This document shows, one piece after another, positions 63,661-64,000 of a stretch of DNA of 64,000 nucleotides (its first letter is position 1; each line of letters begins with the position of its first letter). This DNA comes from Tanypteryx hageni. Lineage: Eukaryota > Arthropoda > Insecta > Odonata > Petaluridae. The stretch lies in NCBI GenBank assembly GCA_028673005.1, contig CM054113.1, positions 173,707,956-173,771,955 of the forward strand, in the 5' to 3' direction. The notes beneath the pieces are model-generated. The model was given only the letters and a program-made list of their open reading frames with translations. It was not told the origin of the DNA and did no database searches. Position numbers and translations under genes: made by a program.

Positions 63661-64000
63661 CCTTCATATATGTAGTACCTATACCAAGTATTGTAATTGC
63701 AAAACAAGATGATCCAAATGGAACTTATGAAGCCTACTTTCCATTACTTACATTGGCTTTAATAACTTTAAAATAACCGCAGATGAGTTGCTCTTTGTGC
63801 TCCCAAATTTCGTTATTTAGCTCCATAAAATATTACAAATACATTTAAATGGAATATTAAATTGATCACGCATATTTATGCGGCAAAAATAAAGCGTGTA
63901 TTATTAGAATATACCGAATCTGAGTCCAACAATAGTTGTTGCTATGGCAACACTGGTAATGAGTGAAAAAACTGCAAAAATGTCAGTATTTAAGCAAAAT
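63661..64000. other. Unassigned AT-rich end of window
   Basis: No gene, repeat or RNA recognised. Confidence 0.35.

Noticed and set aside
1..64000. CRISPR array, bacterial operon or prophage
   Set aside because: No regularly spaced short repeats with unique spacers and no bacterial gene organisation; the spliced Akt exon, tRNA-Glu and LINE/hAT content are eukaryotic.

Overview
The window looks like arthropod, most likely insect, nuclear DNA: AT-rich, gene-poor and dominated by transposable elements. No operons, Shine-Dalgarno signals or CRISPR arrays are visible. Three features look like host genes. They are the last coding exon of the kinase Akt (3420-3662, + strand), whose wording is closest to insect Akt; a tRNA-Glu(UUC) at 19261-19331; and an intact 604-residue protein of the DUF4781 type (15366-17180, +). 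The DUF4781 gene has a broken paralogue on the other strand (28344-29482, -). I cannot name the species from the sequence.

Layout. 1-3.4 kb: the intron before the last Akt exon, holding a long hairpin and a 1.3-kb hAT element with a perfect 8-bp target duplication. 3.4-11 kb: Akt 3' region, then small or decayed DNA transposons (piggyBac-like, hAT, pogo-like), one with an RTE-type fragment nested inside. 11-17.2 kb: a GC-rich promoter, a THAP-encoding P-like transposon inserted in it, a piggyBac-like element in the inferred intron, then the DUF4781 gene. 19.3-25 kb: tRNA-Glu, a decayed hAT transposase, a Gypsy retrotransposon with one LTR (-), and a second hAT transposase remnant. 25-31.9 kb: dispersed repeats, the DUF4781 pseudogene and a pogo-like element whose remnant ends in a PHD-like zinc finger. 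31.9-36.7 kb: an apparently intact CR1/L2-type LINE (-) with an esterase-like ORF1 and an endonuclease-reverse transcriptase ORF2. 36.7-42.2 kb: mostly repeats and MITEs.

42.3-50.6 kb is a four-layer nest. An old LINE endonuclease gene is split by a hAT transposon flanked by 8-bp duplications. The hAT transposase gene is split by a full-length LINE, and that LINE's 5' region is split by a 5'-truncated LINE of the same subfamily. 51.2-53.1 kb is another hAT transposase relic. 53.2-59.5 kb holds two copies of a protein-primed family-B DNA polymerase of the type carried by Polinton/adintovirus-like or bidnavirus-like elements. The second copy is nearly full length but has several frameshifts, and TATA-led small reading frames lie next to it. 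59.5-64 kb is mostly unassigned, with a reverse-transcriptase scrap, a repeat family copy, a Harbinger-like MITE and a 105-bp tandem duplication.

Most reading frames here are mobile-element genes, not a cooperating pathway. The observations most worth following are the four-layer nest, the P-like THAP element sitting between a promoter and its probable start site, the DUF4781 pair, the polymerase-B cluster, and the repeated occurrence of frameshifts exactly at G/C homopolymers.
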